NCBI GenBank assembly: GCA_963838375.1 | Contig: CAWIQY010000019.1 | Span: 682,001-746,000 of the forward strand | Length of the DNA: 64,000 nt | Source of the DNA: DVED01 sp963838375 | GTDB taxonomy: Bacteria; Cyanobacteriota; Cyanobacteriia; Cyanobacteriales; Geitlerinemataceae | Direction: 5' to 3' | In this document: in pieces, positions 28,139-36,960 of the stretch | Layout of the letters: every line of letters starts with the position of its first letter | Numbering within the stretch: the stretch's first letter is position 1 | Notes under the pieces: model-generated | Told to the model about the DNA's origin: nothing | Databases searched by the model: none | The model's input: only the letters and a program-made list of their open reading frames with translations | Made by a program: the position numbers and the translations under genes

Positions 28139-30442
28139 TCACTTGGGAAAAGGGCGACAGTTCAGAGGAATCCTGAATCGGCTAAAGACGATGCGAGGAT
28201 CGCCCCAGGAAGCATACCAGTAAAGATCCTGAACGATCGCGACTGTATCTGCATTCTCAGACCCTTCCCAGCGAACGATCCCCAAATTATTCAATCCCAC
28301 CACCTCTCTACCTTCTTGCAACCAACGGTTCCGCCAAAACAGATTGATAAACCGCAGCCACAAACTTTGAGGTGGATGTGGAGATTTTAACCAAGAAACA
28401 TCCTTCATCCAAGGAACATTGTGGGCGCTTTGGCGCGGCATCCAATCTAAACTCATCACCCAATTGGGAGACGGAAGCGGCAGTTTCCCCTGGATCGACT
28501 TCACTTCGATTTCTTCTGGTGGGTCTGTTCGTCCAATCCACCAGCGCTGGCGTTCGGACCAAATCATCTGTTTGAGTTTGGTATGAATGAGTTGGGTGAG
28601 AAACTCAGTATTTTTGAGAGAACTGGAGGTGAGTTGCGCCAGAACGTGGGATTGAAACGAAGCCGATCGATCGTCGCGCCACCAGTAGTCCAAACGCGCC
28701 GCCGAACCGTAATGTACGTCTCCAGAGAGAATAGTCACTTGCTCTCGGTTCGCAAACAAGGTTGCGAGGAATTGAGTTCGAGCCTCCTCGTTGAGGTTCC
28801 AGGCATCGCCGACATCTCGATGAAAAACCTGGTTTTGCCGAAGGTAAAAGCGCTGAATCCAGTCGATTCCTTCTAATGCGAACAGGTTGGTGGATGCGAT
28901 GACAATTGTGGCGTCGATGTGGGACGCACCTGTGGCGTTAAGACGATCGGTTTCCTGTAACGAGTCGCGCAGTTGACGATCGAAGGCACTGGGACACAAG
29001 AGCATGGGGGGGGCGATCCCTTTGCCATCGATGGGATAACCCCGCCAGGTACGCGCATCGAGAACAATGACTTCGTGACGATCGCTTCTGATAGTATAGT
29101 TCCAGGTCAGAGCTTCGGGATCGCGATCCAACACCAACACAGAACCCTCTTGACGCATTTTGGGTAAGTCGGTAACTGCATCGGTATCCGGCAGTCCCAA
29201 ATATCGGCGGATGCGATCGCCCATCTTCCCGTCTTTTCCCCCCGATTTCGACCAATCCCGCGCCGCAGCCAGCAGTTTTGCCCCGGATTTGTCCGTTTCA
29301 AACTGTTGGGGTGTATTTCCCCACCCCTGAAAAACGGCATATGCCAGCATCGCATTTTGTACCACCCGTCGTCCCAAAGGTTTGCCTAAAACTTGCAAAC
29401 ACCAAGCTTGATTCAAAAACCAATCATCACTCACATCGTGATCGTCGAAAATCGTGTAAGTGGGAATATTTGCCAGTGCCCGTCGCACGTTGGGCAAACT
29501 CCGGGAAAACCGCTCTAATTGGTCTAGTTCGCGATCCCATCGATCGAGATCTGAGGAATTGCCACCCATTTCTTTTCTCCTGGGGAACGGTTCCGTCCAA
29601 AATACCTCCGATTCCGCCAGCAAATAAGCCGCACAATACTCGCCAAAACTGAATAAATGGCTTTTGGTATTTTGAGATTTGCCGTGTAACCCGGCAGTCA
29701 ATCCGGCTTGCTGTTCGGCGATGTCGCTGCGGTGTCCGGGTTTTAACTGCTTCGGGGTTGTTTCCATCGCGCCGTGGGTGCAGGCAGCCGGGAGTAACGG
29801 CAACGGTTCTTGCCAACCGAGTAACGTATCGCCGAGTTGGGTGGCAACCCAGAGTAGAGGATCGGCAATATCGTCTCCGTAAATGCGATCGCCGGTGAGG
29901 AACAATTGGTGCGGTCGATCGTCAGCTTCTCCGGCTGAATACTGAATCTGACTATCCAAAATCGGCAGTGCATCGTAGAATCGACCGTGCATTTTACGGC
30001 ACGATCCGTGAACCAGAGTCAAGCGATCGAGATGGTTGGGAGGGAGGGAAAAGGTGGGGAGTTGGTGCGGGAAATAGCTGATGGAAACCTGGGGTAGCAG
30101 AGGAGACGTGAGTGCTTGTTGCAGTGTGGCATCGCTCTCGAAGCGCAGCGTATAAGCGTAAATTTGTCCGGGTTGCAACCGGACATCGCCGATCGGTTTT
30201 GCGGTGATGGCGACAACGTGCAGGTGTTGACCGATCTGTACCGTCTCGAGCCCTCCGGTTGCCACTAACTCGCCCAGAACAGACCCGCCGTCGGTGGTGG
30301 CATATACTTGGAGTTCTACCTGGCGACTTTCTTGAAGCGCCAGCCAAACCGTCACCGAGTCGGAAGCTGTATGTTGTAAAGTCGGTCCGGCTAGAATCAA
30401 GGGCAATTGCGACAGGCGATCGCGAAACGGAATCCAAGGCAT
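28139..30442 (-). CDS. PhoD-like metallophosphatase
   Basis: 767-residue protein with a metal-dependent phosphoesterase core: LFLTGDRIYGDDIADP near residue 178, FDDHDVSDDWF near 342 and SGDVHYGSAARLDYWW near 580. These are the metal-ligand motifs of PhoD/alkaline phosphatase D-like enzymes. The N-terminal 120 residues look like the beta-sandwich that precedes the catalytic domain in this family. I see no Tat or Sec signal peptide, unlike classic secreted PhoD, so it may be cytoplasmic or exported in some other way. The C-terminal 130 residues (Trp/Pro-rich) have no recognised domain. It stands alone on its strand. Confidence 0.85.
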   Translation of the reverse strand: MPWIPFRDRLSQLPLILAGPTLQHTASDSVTVWLALQESRQVELQVYATTDGGSVLGELVATGGLETVQIGQHLHVVAITAKPIGDVRLQPGQIYAYTLRFESDATLQQALTSPLLPQVSISYFPHQLPTFSLPPNHLDRLTLVHGSCRKMHGRFYDALPILDSQIQYSAGEADDRPHQLFLTGDRIYGDDIADPLLWVATQLGDTLLGWQEPLPLLPAACTHGAMETTPKQLKPGHRSDIAEQQAGLTAGLHGKSQNTKSHLFSFGEYCAAYLLAESEVFWTEPFPRRKEMGGNSSDLDRWDRELDQLERFSRSLPNVRRALANIPTYTIFDDHDVSDDWFLNQAWCLQVLGKPLGRRVVQNAMLAYAVFQGWGNTPQQFETDKSGAKLLAAARDWSKSGGKDGKMGDRIRRYLGLPDTDAVTDLPKMRQEGSVLVLDRDPEALTWNYTIRSDRHEVIVLDARTWRGYPIDGKGIAPPMLLCPSAFDRQLRDSLQETDRLNATGASHIDATIVIASTNLFALEGIDWIQRFYLRQNQVFHRDVGDAWNLNEEARTQFLATLFANREQVTILSGDVHYGSAARLDYWWRDDRSASFQSHVLAQLTSSSLKNTEFLTQLIHTKLKQMIWSERQRWWIGRTDPPEEIEVKSIQGKLPLPSPNWVMSLDWMPRQSAHNVPWMKDVSWLKSPHPPQSLWLRFINLFWRNRWLQEGREVVGLNNLGIVRWEGSENADTVAIVQDLYWYASWGDPRIVFSRFRIPLNCRPFPK

Positions 30443-30709
30443 AGCAAGACAACGAGTGAAATTTTAGTTTACTGCAATTTAGAAGAGCGGAACTTCCCAT
30501 CCAGATGAGGTAAGTACGGGGGTCGCCCTATAATACATAAGACTGACGCACTCTAGAAGCGAAAAATTTATCGGGGTGGGTCGATCCAGCCTCTAGGCAA
30601 AACCACGGCAGTCGATTTTATGCGATGCGTAAGTCTTGAGACCTTTGAAGTCCGTGTGGGAATGTATTCAAGTTTAACTGATTTACTGATTAGGTTTTAG
30701 AGGTAGTTT

Positions 30710-31849
30710 ATGTTCGATCGCACACTCGCAGTGTTCGGCTTGAATGTCCAGCTGCCCGATCTTGTCGCCAGCACGGCAATTGTGATGGTGCTACTGAGTC
30801 TCATTAGTCTGTTAACGATTTTTTTGTTTAGAGGAATGTCCCATGTGAAGCTTCCGGATCTCATAGATTCTCTTGTCGAGATGTTAGATTCGGCAGAGTC
30901 CAAAGCCGTTTTTCTGAAGCTAATTCAGCCATTTCAGGGTTGGGTGATTTGGGTCATCGTTTCTGGGGCGATCGATCTTTTGCTTCTATCGAGTCCCATA
31001 CCTTCCTGGCTGCTTTTCTTTGAGTTTCCACTGAGCTTACTGTTAGCGTTCAGTACCACTTTATTAGGATTTAGACTCTTTGAAGAACTCTTCGATCGAT
31101 ACTTGTTGGGAGTAGCACTAGAAGACGATCGAAAGATTAATACTGAACTGATCACATTGGGCAAGTTTTTGACTAAGGTTTTTATCGTTCTGATTATTAT
31201 CTTTTGTTTTGCCCAAGCTCATCAATTTAATGTGATTGGTCTAGTTGCCAGTTTGGGAGTCGGAGGATTTGCGATCGCTTTTGCCTCTCAAAAAGTGATC
31301 GAGCAAATTCTCTGGAGCGTTGTGCTCTACATCGATCGTCCTTTTACGGTTGACGACTATATCCGTTTACCCGATCGTACTCTAGGTCGGGTTGAGTCGA
31401 TCGGGTGGCGTTCTACCAAAATTCGCTTGTCTGGCAAAAATACTCTGATGGTCGTTCCCAATAGCAACTTAGCACAGATTAATATTGAAAATCTCAGCAG
31501 TGCGCGGCGTCTAATTTCCATGGTTAACCTCACATTTTTGAGGATGATTTCCGAAGAGGAAAAAGCTTTACTCCAGCAGCTTCTATTGGACAGTACCCGT
31601 GATATTCTCGGAATCGATCGTCAACTGACCCAGATCGAATTTCAGGATAGAACTGATGAGTCTGGTAAAGCTCTCGCACAAGCACAGGTTATTTTCTTCA
31701 TTTTAGGGGCAGCAGAAACTTCAATGGAATTACGCAAGGGTTTGCTGGGAATGGCTCGCGAAAACATCATCAAACGACTGCAAGATTATGGAATTAGTTT
31801 CGATATTCAGGAAAGTACAATTGATGTCAGTCAGCCCATGAATATTTAA
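30710..31849 (+). CDS. MscS-family mechanosensitive ion channel
   Basis: 379 residues. Four or five membrane segments come first, the last being the pore helix VASLGVGGFAIAFASQKVIEQILWSVVLYIDRPF near residues 180-213. The beta-domain then follows with GRVESIGWRSTKIRL and VVPNSNLAQINIENLS. It gates in response to membrane tension and protects against osmotic downshock. A diverged second MscS gene follows about 115 bases downstream on the same strand, and a small coiled-coil membrane protein after that. Confidence 0.92.
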   Translation: MFDRTLAVFGLNVQLPDLVASTAIVMVLLSLISLLTIFLFRGMSHVKLPDLIDSLVEMLDSAESKAVFLKLIQPFQGWVIWVIVSGAIDLLLLSSPIPSWLLFFEFPLSLLLAFSTTLLGFRLFEELFDRYLLGVALEDDRKINTELITLGKFLTKVFIVLIIIFCFAQAHQFNVIGLVASLGVGGFAIAFASQKVIEQILWSVVLYIDRPFTVDDYIRLPDRTLGRVESIGWRSTKIRLSGKNTLMVVPNSNLAQINIENLSSARRLISMVNLTFLRMISEEEKALLQQLLLDSTRDILGIDRQLTQIEFQDRTDESGKALAQAQVIFFILGAAETSMELRKGLLGMARENIIKRLQDYGISFDIQESTIDVSQPMNI

Positions 31850-31963
31850 GTGTAAGCATTGGGCATTCAGAGAGCTTAAATGCACGTCAAAGCTCTATCT
31901 AAACATTTACCACTCATTTAAGGATGGCTACAGTCCGCGTAACCCAGTCTAATATTGGAAGCA

Positions 31964-33080
31964 ATGCCAATTGAATCAGAAATACTTCAATATGTTTTAG
32001 AACTGATGGTGCGGTTGGGGTTATTTTCCCTAGTCGTCATTGTCTCACCGTTTGCTGGGCGATTGGGGCTTCGACTCATTCGCCGGGGACTCCGGCTACT
32101 GGAGTCCTTTGGAATTATCGACAGTGACAAGGCTTACCATCGAACGATCGAGCCATTGCAGACGCCACTCTCATTAACAGGGATGTTTCTCTTCATCGCA
32201 ATTTGCTTAAATCTACTCATAAAATATGAGGATCTTTACAACTTTATCAGTATTTTTGTATATTCGATGTTGTCCGTGGGAATTGGTTGGTTTGCCTCGA
32301 AAATCGCTCATCAAATTATTCATCGATCGGCGATCGGTTTAGTGCATCGGTGGTTTGGAAAAGTTAATGAAGTTGTACTCATTTTTGAGACTCTAATTTA
32401 TGTCTTAATTGTTCTTATGGCTGTGGTCATTTTTGCGATCGGATTGCGGATTAATCTGGTGGCTCTGGGAGCTAGTTTAGGGATTGGCGGTGTGGCGATT
32501 CGCTTTTGCCGCTCAACAGGCACTCGGACGACTGTTCGGCACGCTAGAGCTATATCTCGATCGACCTTATATTTGTGGAGAATACATCCGAGTCAACTTT
32601 AATCCTTACGGTGAAGATGTATATGGTCGGGTCGAGTCTATCGGCTTACGTTCGACGAAAATTCGGCTCCTCGCTCAAAATACCATGATGATCGTACCGA
32701 ATTCAACGATGGCTAGTAAAAATATTGAAAATGTGAGCCGAGGCAAAAAGATTATGGCGATGCTTTGTTTAGACTTTCCCAACTGTTTGAGAGAAGACGA
32801 AAAAGCACTGGTAACTCATACGATCGAGCAGGAAAGCCGACTGTTCTGGGGTTTTGAAAAAGCGAGTACGCGAATACAGTACGAAGAAATCGATCGTGTC
32901 TCCAAGACACGCGCCCGAGTGTTCTTTTTCATTACCAGTCCCAGTAAAAATTCGCTGGAACTTCGCAAGCGACTCTTAGAACTAGCTAATCAGGCGATCG
33001 CCAAAAAACTAGCCGTTCAAAATCTGAGATTTACTGTTCCAGAACCCACAATTTATATCGATTCGCCTATGTCTCTATAG
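31964..33080 (+). pseudogene. Second MscS-family channel, disrupted by a one-base insertion
   Basis: The first part (to about 32500) gives the membrane domain ending in GASLGIGGVAI; the second part (another frame, to 33080) continues AFAAQQALGRLFGTLELYLDRPY and the beta-domain with GRVESIGLRSTKIRL and MIVPNSTMASKNIENVS. The join is at GTGGCGATTCGCTTTTGCC. Removing one T restores GCGATCGC, the HIP1 octamer, and the exact codons found in the neighbouring intact MscS gene (GCGATCGCTTTTGCC). I prefer ATG at 31964 with GGAAG just upstream. Either a sequencing error or a true null allele is possible. The protein would be about 370 residues. Confidence 0.85.
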
Positions 33081-33165
33081 CCAAAAGGTTGTGTCGATTG
33101 TCAAGGTCTAGCGCTCTACTTTGACTCTCTATTTTGTTTAAAACCGTTACCTTCTTACAGATGAT

Positions 33166-33651
33166 ATGAATACCCCTTCTCCCTCACCATCTAATCCGGA
33201 TCGAACCAGCACTTCGGAAAAGGAACTTTCTCTGGAAATGCTTCAGGAGCAACATCTCAATCTCAAACTCAGTGTTGAAGAACTCTGCAACCGAGTCGAT
33301 CGAATTCGGGGGTTACTTCAAACCCTAGTCGTGGGTTTAGGGATTGCTGTGTTACTCGCAATCGGTATTTCGGGCTGGTTTGCCTACCGCCTGCTTTTAC
33401 AAGAACAAGTCATGCGACGCGACACAGAACAGGCAACAGCAAACAATGGCAAAATGCTCGAACAGCTCGAACAAATTGATGCCCAATTGCAGCGCCAAAA
33501 AGAACAACTACAAACCTTCAGAGAAGAAGTTCCCGATGAATTCAAAACCCTGACGGAAACCGTTCAAGCCAATCAGCGACAGTTACAGCTTTTACGCGAT
33601 CGCATCAAGCAAATTGAACCGCAGGCATCGCCTGTCGAACCTACCGAATAA
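33166..33651 (+). CDS. Small membrane protein with coiled coil, unknown function
   Basis: 161 residues: a polar Ser/Pro head, a short helical segment (LSLEMLQEQHLNLKLSVEELC), one membrane helix near residues 51-72 (LLQTLVVGLGIAVLLAIGIS) and a long C-terminal helical/coiled-coil region rich in Gln and Glu. It follows two MscS genes on the same strand, so an association with them is possible but not shown. I do not recognise a family. Confidence 0.7.
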   Translation: MNTPSPSPSNPDRTSTSEKELSLEMLQEQHLNLKLSVEELCNRVDRIRGLLQTLVVGLGIAVLLAIGISGWFAYRLLLQEQVMRRDTEQATANNGKMLEQLEQIDAQLQRQKEQLQTFREEVPDEFKTLTETVQANQRQLQLLRDRIKQIEPQASPVEPTE

Positions 33652-33709
33652 CGCTCTGAAGAATAAAATATCGATCGAGCCGGTCTGAGTAAGATATACC
33701 AAAAACCCG

Positions 33710-35200
33710 CTAATCTCGGCGCTTCAGTTCGGTTTTAATCGCCTCAGTCACCGTTTCAATAATCGCCACTCGGGCGTAGTATTTATCATTGCCGGGAATC
33801 ACCGTCCACGGCGCAGTGGGTGTACTGGTGCGTTGAATGGCTTGGTTAATTGCCACTTCGTATAAGTTCCACTTCTCTCGATTTCGCCAGTCTTCTTCGG
33901 TGAGTTTGTAGGCTTTGAAGGGATTGTTTTGCCGTTCGGTAAAGCGCTTGAGTTGCTCTTCACGATCGATATGCAGCCAAAACTTAACCAACACATATCC
34001 TGCGCTGGTGAGTTGTTCTTCAAATTCGTTGATTTCTTGGTAAGCGCGATGCCACTCGGGATCGGTGGCAAACCCTTCTACCCGTTCGACGAAGACGCGC
34101 CCGTACCAACTTCGATCGAAAACTCCAATTTGCCCCGCTTTGGGCAATCGCCGCCAGAACCGCCACAGGTAATGATGAGCCAGTTCCTCGTCGGTGGGGG
34201 CAGCAAAGGTATGAACTTTATAACTACGGGGATCGAAGACATCGGTGAGGCGTTTAATCGCGCCGCCCTTGCCTGCCGCATCCCACCCTTCAAACAACAT
34301 GAGAACGGGGACTTGCTGCTGGTGAATCTTCATCTGGATTTTCCGCAGACTCACTTGCGCTTCTTTCAAGCGTTCTTTGTACTCATCCTTGGGCAGTTGC
34401 AGACTCAGATCGACCTGGGCGAGGAAATTGGGTTCCGTGGGTTCGAGGTGTTCTTGCGGCGGTAACTGAAGCGCTGGGGTGAGAATTTGCCGCCGTTCCA
34501 AGGCTTCGGAGATGGTATTGACCATTTGCGTCAGGACTTTAATCTGAGTCCAACGGGAATCGTGGGCTTCTACCAATGTCCACGGCGCGGGACCCGTACT
34601 GGTGTATGTCACCATTTCTTCAGCAAAGGCGCTGTAGGTGTCGTAATTTTTGGCTTGCTGCCAGTCTTCGGGTCGAACGCGCCAGGCTTCTAAGGGGTCT
34701 TTTGAGGCTTTTTTCAGGCGCTTTTTTAGTTCTTTTTGACTCAAATGCAGCCAAAACTTAACAATGACCCGTCCATCGTCCACCATTTGCCGTTCAAAGG
34801 CGTTAATTTGGCGCATGACGATCGGGATTTTGGCAGCCGGAACTCGATCGAACAGTCGATCCTCTAAAACATGAGTATACCAACTGTGATAGAACACGCC
34901 GATATTACCCGCAGACGGCAGGTTTTGCCAAAACCGCCACAGAAACGGATACAGACGTTCTTCGGCGGTGGGGGGCCAAATGGGGTGAACGGCAAACCCC
35001 CGAGGGTCCATATACCCGACAATTTGCTTGAGAAGTTCGCCTTTTCCGGCTGCCGCCCAACCTTCCAACACGATGATGACGGGCAGTTTGTTCTCCCAGC
35101 AGGCTTTCTGGAGACTGCGCAACTTCTGCATGAGAAGCTGGATTTGCGACTCGTAGCTGTCTTTGTCTAGGGATAGATCGAGATCGAGGGTTTCGAGCAT
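33710..35200 (-). CDS. Polyphosphate kinase 2 family, two tandem PPK2 domains (AMP-phosphotransferase type)
   Basis: Two PPK2 domains in one chain. The first has VIIVLEGWAAAGKGELLKQI (about residues 41-60) and WRFWQNLPSAGNIGVFYHSWYTHV. The second has VLMLFEGWDAAGKGGAIKRL and WRFWRRLPKAGQIGVFDRSWYGRV. The Walker-type GWDAAGKG is perfect in the second; the first has GWAAAGKG and lacks the Asp, as known for two-domain class II enzymes where one half is inactive. The reaction is polyphosphate plus AMP (or a nucleoside phosphate) to the next phosphorylation state. I prefer ATG at 35200 (MLETLDLDLS); the frame is open to 35245. Confidence 0.9.
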   Translation of the reverse strand: MLETLDLDLSLDKDSYESQIQLLMQKLRSLQKACWENKLPVIIVLEGWAAAGKGELLKQIVGYMDPRGFAVHPIWPPTAEERLYPFLWRFWQNLPSAGNIGVFYHSWYTHVLEDRLFDRVPAAKIPIVMRQINAFERQMVDDGRVIVKFWLHLSQKELKKRLKKASKDPLEAWRVRPEDWQQAKNYDTYSAFAEEMVTYTSTGPAPWTLVEAHDSRWTQIKVLTQMVNTISEALERRQILTPALQLPPQEHLEPTEPNFLAQVDLSLQLPKDEYKERLKEAQVSLRKIQMKIHQQQVPVLMLFEGWDAAGKGGAIKRLTDVFDPRSYKVHTFAAPTDEELAHHYLWRFWRRLPKAGQIGVFDRSWYGRVFVERVEGFATDPEWHRAYQEINEFEEQLTSAGYVLVKFWLHIDREEQLKRFTERQNNPFKAYKLTEEDWRNREKWNLYEVAINQAIQRTSTPTAPWTVIPGNDKYYARVAIIETVTEAIKTELKRRD

Positions 35201-36072
35201 GATGTGTTGGCAGATGCAGAGCAATACGCTCAATTTTATCCACACCCGAACAAAAAAAACGGTCTACCGCCTTATTTCCTAATGAAGTCTAGACGATCTC
35301 TTTCGATATGTGGAGGGGGTGGAGCTTTGTACTGAAGCGATGTTTTCGGCAGATCTCGATCGTTGAACTCGATCGTTGAAAATTGGCAATCGATTCCCGG
35401 TTTTATTTCTCGATCGGCTCTCAACCTATTAGCTCACTATAGAAAATTTGTCCAGATGTATGACGATCGACCGTTGCGATTCTTTATGTTTATCCTATTT
35501 TTAAAGGATTGTCAACGATCTCAGTCACCCATTTTTGCAATTAGAATCATGCTCCAAATCTTCCAATTTTCACAACTTTTTCACAAGCTCAGCGTAAAGT
35601 GTAATTAAAGAAACAAATCAAGGGTCTCAAGAAAGTTTTCCCTAGCATGCAAAGCTCGATCGAGCTTTAGGGAAACACGCATTTAGTCGAACCGCTTCTG
35701 GGGAAACATAGAGCCCTAGGAGCAATAATATCAATCGATCGACGCTTTAACAACTTTATATCTCCTCTGGAAACAATTTGTAATAGAATCATTTTTCCAG
35801 ATCGATATTCAGTGAAGCTTTCTGAACGTTCTGTGGCACGATTCTGTGCATTTTTGGTAATTAAATCTGGGTCTGGTAAAGAAATTAACGTCGAGTTCTA
35901 AGCTAAAACTCCTGAGATTTTGGCTTTCAGGCGAGAGTCTAAAGCTGATAGCTGATAGCGTGCGTGCTGAATGCTTACGAGGTCGTAAATACAGACCTCC
36001 GATCGTGATGGCTATGCTTTTGCCTGCATTATTCCCCAACTGTTACCTGTTAAAACCCAACTAATCCTAACC
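35201..36072. other. Long gene-free region upstream of the giant surface-protein locus
   Basis: About 870 bases without a convincing gene; an 81-codon plus-strand frame (35363-35608) has no features. The region holds a striking hairpin: the perfect 18-bp palindrome AAAGCTCGATCGAGCTTT (35651-35668), flanked by TTTTCCCT (35636-35643) and AGGGAAA (35669-35675). A smaller GAGGTC/GACCTC stem lies near 35978-35998. Such long leaders are common before large surface-protein genes. No -10/-35 is asserted. Confidence 0.5.
35636..35675. repeat. Nested palindrome (possible terminator or protein-binding site)
   Basis: TTTTCCCT pairs with AGGGAAA around the perfect palindrome AAAGCTCGATCGAGCTTT; GCATGC sits as a bulge on one side. 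There is no T-run after the stem on either strand, so a standard Rho-independent terminator is not obvious. Confidence 0.55.
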
Positions 36073-36960
36073 ATGGCTTCCACTCCTATTACCTCTATCA
36101 ACCTGCCTGCTGAAGAGTTTATCAACGAGAACTTTGACTTTTCTGTTGTTTTCGACAATACAAGTACGACAGATGTCGGTTACGGACCGTTTTTCGATCT
36201 CGTTGTTCCCGGAGAAATTACGCTCGGGAGTGCCAGCTATTTGGGTGCAGCAATTACTCTGGTCGAGTATACGTGGAATGGAACGGCATGGGAACAGGGT
36301 GGAACCCCGGTTAGCGAGCATCCCTACGATACCAACTTAGCGTTGCCGACGGGAGTGGATACTGGGGATAAATGGTATCTAGTTGAATTACCGTTCGGAA
36401 GCTTCGTTCCCGAACAGCCGGAAGCCGAGATTACCTTCTCCGGCAATACTCTCAGCAAAGCAGACGGTGCGTTGGTTGGAACCGCCTTGGACATCCAATC
36501 TCGGGGAGGATTCCGCTATGGGGATGACGAGTTCGATACCGTAGGAGACGCCATTCAAGAAGGCAGCATCCGTACCGAACAAATCACCCCGAAAGTCATC
36601 GAACTGACCAAAACCTCTGATGCGCCGGAGAAAGAGAGATCCACCGGTGAAAACTTCCCGGTTCTCTATACTTTGACAGTGGACATTGCCAACTTGGAGA
36701 CGATCGAAAATCTCGTCATCTCCGATGTCCTCCCCGATAATATGCAGTTTTTGGGGTTTGTCGATGTGGCGGGGGCTCGGTTACTCAAGCACCGACACTC
36801 GGTGCGCCAGCGAATAATAATAGTTTTACCATCAACCTCGGTAACAGAACAGGTACGAACTCTGGCGAAGATATCGTTATCACCTATCGCGCCTACGCGC
36901 CGGAATTGGATGCCGATAGCGCTGAAGTCATCGATGCCAACAGTGGAGACGACAAACTAG
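36073..36960 (+). CDS. Giant protein segment 1: N-terminus and first DUF11-like domain
   Basis: Starts at ATG with MASTPITSINLPAEEFINEN and lacks a signal peptide. Residues 1-170 form a beta-rich head not seen elsewhere in the protein (FDLVVPGEITLG, LVELPFGSFVPEQPE). From about residue 172 comes the first repeat-type domain, ITPKVIELTKTSDAPEKE...ISDVLPDNMQFLGFV. The frame is valid to about 36770; after that the reading (LLKHRHSVRQR onward) is out of frame and spurious. One missing G in the run at 36771-36775 restores GGSVTQAPTLGAPANN. Confidence 0.75.
   Translation: MASTPITSINLPAEEFINENFDFSVVFDNTSTTDVGYGPFFDLVVPGEITLGSASYLGAAITLVEYTWNGTAWEQGGTPVSEHPYDTNLALPTGVDTGDKWYLVELPFGSFVPEQPEAEITFSGNTLSKADGALVGTALDIQSRGGFRYGDDEFDTVGDAIQEGSIRTEQITPKVIELTKTSDAPEKERSTGENFPVLYTLTVDIANLETIENLVISDVLPDNMQFLGFVDVAGARLLKHRHSVRQRIIIVLPSTSVTEQVRTLAKISLSPIAPTRRNWMPIALKSSMPTVETTN

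Noticed and set aside
35363..35608. 81-codon plus-strand ORF in the leader of the giant gene
   Set aside because: No domain, composition unlike neighbours, no ribosome site; likely random.
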